DNA from: JANWYT01 sp034437555
GTDB lineage: Bacteria > Chloroflexota > Anaerolineae > Aggregatilineales > Phototrophicaceae
Assembly: GCA_034437555.1 (NCBI GenBank)
Contig: DAOTTQ010000067.1
Location: 1 to 64,000, forward strand
Direction: 5' to 3'
Length of the DNA stretch: 64,000 nucleotides
Each line of letters begins with the position of its first letter. The stretch's first letter is position 1. The translations under genes and the position numbers were made by a program. The notes beneath the pieces are model-generated. The model was not told where the DNA came from. It made no database searches and was given only the letters and a program-made list of their open reading frames with translations. Shown here in pieces: positions 62,398 to 64,000 of this stretch.

Positions 62398-63201
62398 TTA
62401 TTGGCTTTTCCAGTTGTTCATTTCATAAATTGTGCCTTCTAGGGTGTCGCTTAAGCCCGGCTTGGTTCGCCCCACGTACATAACATCTTTCTCACCCAAT
62501 GGGCGGGCAATGGCTTGTCTGCCCTCAATGATGCCCACTACAAAGCGGATGCCTGCGGTTTGGCAAGAAGCGGTAATGTGGGGAAAAATGCCTTGTTCGG
62601 TGGTATAGCCACTGCCAAAGGGGGTAATGAGAGTGCGTACTTTTTGCGGAATATAGCGCTCTATCAGTGTCACAGAATCTACAATTTCAACATCACTTTG
62701 GGCTTGCGTGAGGTTGTTCATAGGAGGATGGTTGGTGGTATGTGTGGCAAACTCAATGCCATCGTTCACCCATTTGGCAACTTCTGCCCATCGTTCATCC
62801 GATTGTTCCATATTGGTGCGCGTAATAATGCCAAAAACCCCCCTAAACTTTGCTTCGGTAAGGCTTTCTTTCATGGCAACAAAGTAATGAAACGCGGGGT
62901 TGCCTCTATCCATGGCAATATCATCAATAGAGATGATGACGGGCTTGCTAGGCAATAATTGCGTTCCCATCAGGGCGCGTTCGTAGTCTAAATAGGTAAT
63001 GCCCTGATAGCCTTCATCTACCATCCACGCCAAAATTTTAGGCAATAGCCAGCGATGCCGACTGTGAAGCATCAAGGAAGGAGGAATAGGCAACGGAGCT
63101 AGTGTGGCTGTGGCTTGGGCAAGCGTGGGCAATGTTCCTAATAGGCTGATGCTTGCGCCTGTACCTAGCCATTGTAGTAATTGTCGGCGTGATAACGTCA
63201 T
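62398..63201 (-). CDS. Tat-exported polysaccharide deacetylase-like protein
   Basis: 267 residues from the ATG at 63201 (GAGGGTAAG upstream). The signal has SRRQLLQWL with twin Arg, then a hydrophobic run ending near LAQA. The catalytic domain shows the NodB Asp pair in KPVIISIDDIA and the metal His pair in FATHTTNHPPM. RTLITPFGSGYT takes the place of the usual R-x-P-x-G strand. It would deacetylate or otherwise process an envelope polysaccharide; substrate unknown. It is transcribed alone, 108 bases before the DUF1800 gene, and that gap shows no clear terminator. Confidence 0.83.
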   Translation of the reverse strand: MTLSRRQLLQWLGTGASISLLGTLPTLAQATATLAPLPIPPSLMLHSRHRWLLPKILAWMVDEGYQGITYLDYERALMGTQLLPSKPVIISIDDIAMDRGNPAFHYFVAMKESLTEAKFRGVFGIITRTNMEQSDERWAEVAKWVNDGIEFATHTTNHPPMNNLTQAQSDVEIVDSVTLIERYIPQKVRTLITPFGSGYTTEQGIFPHITASCQTAGIRFVVGIIEGRQAIARPLGEKDVMYVGRTKPGLSDTLEGTIYEMNNWKSQ

Positions 63202-63306
63202 CTTACCCTCATTTAGGCACACTTTAAGCGCTTATTGTAGCGGGATGCTGGCGTAAATGCCACTGTGTAAGCCTAAGGTGCATCCTGTCCAAACGGATGG
63301 GCTTTC

Positions 63307-63334
63307 CTTATAATGAGTGACTTATAATGAGTGA
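63307..63334 (+). repeat. Tandem 14-base repeat carrying two -10-like boxes upstream of sat
   Basis: CTTATAATGAGTGA occurs twice head to tail, and each copy holds a perfect TATAAT. The repeat ends 34 bases before the ATP sulfurylase start. No good -35 is seen upstream of either box. Confidence 0.75.
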
Positions 63335-63368
63335 CTTCGTGATTATCCATTAAGGAAAATGCTCCACT

Positions 63369-64000
63369 ATGACCATCAATCTTATTGCGCCCTATGGCGG
63401 AAAACTGGTTAATTTGCTGGCTTCTGCCGAAGAATTACCTGCGCTTCATGCCTATGCCATTACCCTCCCTACTCTAACGCTTTCTATGCGTAACCTGTGT
63501 GACCTTGAGCTTTTAGCAACCGGCGGTTTTTCGCCACTGACTACGTTCATGGGCAAAGCCGACTATGAAAGTGTGCTAGATACCATGCGTTTAGCGGATG
63601 GCGCACTGTTTCCGATGCCCATCACCTTGCCGATTTCGTCCGACACAAATCTCAAACTTGGCCAAGATATTGCCCTATGTGATGAACGAAGCAATATCCT
63701 TGCCGTGATGACTGTACATGAAATTTTTGCGTGGGATAGAGAACGCGAGGCGATGCTGGCGTATGGTGCGTTGGATACACGCCACCCTACCGTTGCTGAA
63801 ATGTCACGTTGGGCGGGTGGTTCAGAACGCCCCCGTGCCATTAGTGGCGAATTGCGCGTGTTACAGTTGCCAGACCGTTACGACTTTGCCCACTTGCGCC
63901 TTACGCCCTCTAAAACCCGTGAAGCCCTGTCCAAGATGGGACGCGCTAACGTGGTGGCTTTTCAAACCCGCAACCCGCTTCACCGCGCCCACGAAGAATT
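63369..64000 (+). CDS. sat: ATP sulfurylase (sulfate adenylyltransferase), 3' end outside window
   Basis: The frame is open from ATG 63369 to the right edge, giving about 210 residues. AAGGA lies 12 bases upstream of the start. The N-terminal PUA-like domain contains LCDLELLATGGFSPLTTFMG, typical of Sat proteins. The catalytic domain begins with VVAFQTRNPLHRAHEE, which carries the QTRNP loop and HxxH of ATP sulfurylases. It forms adenosine 5'-phosphosulfate from ATP and sulfate, or runs in reverse. Whether an APS kinase domain is fused at the C-terminus cannot be seen. Partners for sulfate reduction or oxidation are not in the window. Confidence 0.93.
   Translation, partial: MTINLIAPYGGKLVNLLASAEELPALHAYAITLPTLTLSMRNLCDLELLATGGFSPLTTFMGKADYESVLDTMRLADGALFPMPITLPISSDTNLKLGQDIALCDERSNILAVMTVHEIFAWDREREAMLAYGALDTRHPTVAEMSRWAGGSERPRAISGELRVLQLPDRYDFAHLRLTPSKTREALSKMGRANVVAFQTRNPLHRAHEE

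Overview
The window reads as ordinary chromosomal DNA of a bacterium, most likely Chloroflexota (Anaerolineae-like). That placement is inferred from gene content: a Ser/Thr kinase fused to a STAND ATPase and WD40 repeats, further large STAND proteins, a split menaquinone pathway, an F420-type luciferase-like oxidoreductase, an MGDG-synthase-like glycosyltransferase, and DUF1800/DUF1501 Tat substrates. It cannot be proven without a search. Genes are tightly packed on both strands. No stretch without a gene exceeds 300 bases (the longest is about 227). I saw no tRNA, rRNA, CRISPR array, insertion sequence, prophage or conjugation module.

Layout. 1-2547: 3' part of a NACHT ATPase with a C-terminal formylglycine-enzyme-like domain. 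2769-7495: M16C metalloprotease, phosphatidylcholine-synthase-like enzyme and tRNA-dihydrouridine synthase. 7492-13207: SGNH hydrolase, SH3b protein, nucleotide-sugar epimerase, GAF histidine kinase, M23 peptidase and methyltransferase. 13287-17958: a tetR-menF-menD-menB operon with a promoter and operator ahead of it. 18036-22634: the kinase-STAND-WD40 protein. 22844-27615: an MFS transporter and a glycolipid-type glycosyltransferase interleaved with menH and menE on the opposite strand. 27740-32242: luciferase-like oxidoreductase, tatA/B-tatC and nagK-nagA. 32406-38050: a heterodimeric ABC exporter and a GT39-like membrane glycosyltransferase. 38047-43992: a BMP-type ABC importer operon ending in a monomeric sarcosine-oxidase-like flavoenzyme. 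44220-48470: a giant TPR-HerA/TraG-like ATPase. 48536-54605: a potBCDA polyamine importer followed by an epimerase and a fumarylacetoacetase-family hydrolase. 54788-57898: a DUF4062-NB-ARC STAND protein. 58012-63201: a beta-phosphoglucomutase-like HAD enzyme, a PepSY-like secreted protein, a DUF1501/DUF1800 Tat pair and a Tat-exported polysaccharide deacetylase. 63369-end: 5' part of ATP sulfurylase.

How it fits together. MenF, MenD, MenH, MenE and MenB supply five steps of o-succinylbenzoate menaquinone synthesis; MenC and MenA are not here. TatA/B and TatC would export the three twin-arginine proteins found around 59.5-63.2 kb. NagK and NagA form a GlcNAc salvage pair. Three unrelated STAND-type signalling ATPases and a TPR-HerA ATPase are the least understood parts and the best candidates for a sensing or defence role. 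Several convergent gene pairs share one tetranucleotide that encodes both stop codons, so the genome is unusually compact.
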